7,540 nucleotides of DNA from Azohydromonas lata NBRC 102462 (GTDB lineage Bacteria; Pseudomonadota; Gammaproteobacteria; Burkholderiales; Burkholderiaceae_C): positions 1 through 7,540 of the forward strand of contig CAMCTE010000132.1 of assembly GCA_945878385.1 (NCBI GenBank). Direction: 5' to 3'. The position numbers were made by a program, and so were the translations under genes. This document shows, one piece after another, positions 7,036 through 7,540 of the stretch; positions within the stretch are counted from its first letter, which is position 1, and each line of letters starts with the position of its first letter. Under the pieces are notes generated by a model. It was not told the origin of the DNA and ran no database searches. It saw only the letters and a program-made list of their open reading frames with translations.

Positions 7036-7540
7036 CGAATGTCCAGCACCCGCAGGCTGCGCGCAGGCACTTCAATTTCGGCCTGCCCCTGTTGGGCGCT
7101 GGTCACTGCCACGCCCTGCGGCCACAGCGTACTCAGCACCGCAGCGTTGGGCAGATCGGTCACCGTCACGCGGGCCGCTTGCGTGCCGTAATTCAGCAAC
7201 ACCAGGCTGCGTTCCTGCCCCAGCGTGCGGGTGTAGCCCATCACCATGCCTTGGGCAAAAGGCCGGTCGTAGCTGCCGCGCGCGATCGACAGCCGCGTGT
7301 TTCGCAGTTGGATCATCGCCTTGTAGAAGGCCAGCAGCGAGTCAGCCTGCGACTGCTGCATCTGCACATTGTGGGTGGCGGAATTGCTGGACACCACGCG
7401 GTAGGGCACGCTGGTGGTGAAACCCACCCCGGGGCCGTTGGGCGTCCAGCTCATCGGTGTGCGCAGGCGACCATCGTGGCCAACTTCGGACGCTGCGGCC
7501 ATGCCAATTTCTTCGCCGTAATAAATGAAGGGCGTGCCCG
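7032..7540 (-). CDS. GH13 alpha-amylase family protein, C-terminal part (5' end outside window)
   Basis: The frame is open to the right edge and ends at TGA (7034-7032), giving 168 visible residues. The segment starts with GTPFIYYGEEIG, the block that follows the third catalytic Asp in alpha-glucosidase/amylase-type GH13 enzymes. It continues with RTPMSW, SATHNV, LRNTRLSIARG and LVLLNYG, then a beta C-terminal domain ending in VPARSLRVLDIR. It aligns without gaps over its first ~120 residues with the end of the lipoprotein GH13 gene downstream, so the two are paralogues. The catalytic Asp/Glu/Asp and any signal peptide are outside the window, so activity and location cannot be judged. The Met at 7502-7500 is internal and not a start. 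No cysteine occurs in the visible part. It is the promoter-proximal member of the pair and probably shares a transcript with its neighbour. Confidence 0.88.
   Translation of the reverse strand, partial: GTPFIYYGEEIGMAAASEVGHDGRLRTPMSWTPNGPGVGFTTSVPYRVVSSNSATHNVQMQQSQADSLLAFYKAMIQLRNTRLSIARGSYDRPFAQGMVMGYTRTLGQERSLVLLNYGTQAARVTVTDLPNAAVLSTLWPQGVAVTSAQQGQAEIEVPARSLRVLDIR
7364..7385 (-). repeat. Paralogous direct repeat, copy 2 (ATHNV-coding segment)
   Basis: This is the partner of 5685-5706 (21 of 22 bases identical), lying in the promoter-proximal GH13 gene about 1.68 kb away. Confidence 0.6.
7509..7539 (-). repeat. Paralogous direct repeat, copy 2 (GTPFIYYGEE-coding segment)
   Basis: This is the partner of 5827-5857 (27 of 31 bases identical), at the right edge of the window. 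The similarity probably continues into the unseen part of this gene. Confidence 0.55.

Noticed and set aside
5551..7191. Open frames on the + strand (5551-6378 and 6430-7191) opposite the GH13 lipoprotein gene.
   Set aside because: They are low-complexity Val/Gly/Ala/His-rich shadows of the real - strand gene, with no motif or ribosome-binding site.

Overview
The window comes from a GC-rich Gram-negative bacterium. Codon use is strongly G/C-ending, the reading frames are long and tightly packed, and there is a proteobacterial-style lipoprotein. A beta-proteobacterium of the Burkholderiales type fits best, but this is inference from composition, protein style and gene order, not from any marker gene.

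Left part (1-5280, + strand): three genes of alpha-glucan metabolism run in one direction with short gaps of 54 and 28 bases. They look like the downstream part of a glycogen operon. They are glgB (1,4-alpha-glucan branching enzyme, 5' end cut by the window edge), glgX (glycogen debranching enzyme) and malQ (4-alpha-glucanotransferase, short amylomaltase type). All three keep the complete Asp/Glu/Asp catalytic triad of their family.

Right part (5317-7540, - strand): two tandem, related GH13 enzymes are transcribed toward malQ. The promoter-distal one (5317-7035) is complete and carries a lipoprotein signal peptide. The promoter-proximal one (7032 to the right edge) shows only its C-terminal part. 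The two overlap by an ATGA stop/start junction, so they are probably co-transcribed and translationally coupled. The two operons converge with only 36 bases between the malQ stop and the amylase stop.

Together the genes suggest an alpha-glucan module. GlgB adds branches to glycogen and GlgX removes short outer branches. MalQ rearranges the released malto-oligosaccharides. The exported GH13 enzyme(s) would cut alpha-glucans outside the cytoplasm. No transporter, regulator, RNA gene, mobile element, CRISPR array or promoter is visible. I see no evidence of a previously undescribed system. The points most worth a second look are the tandem GH13 pair, the MPDFN fifth conserved region, and a lone cysteine pair around the catalytic acid loop of the lipoprotein.
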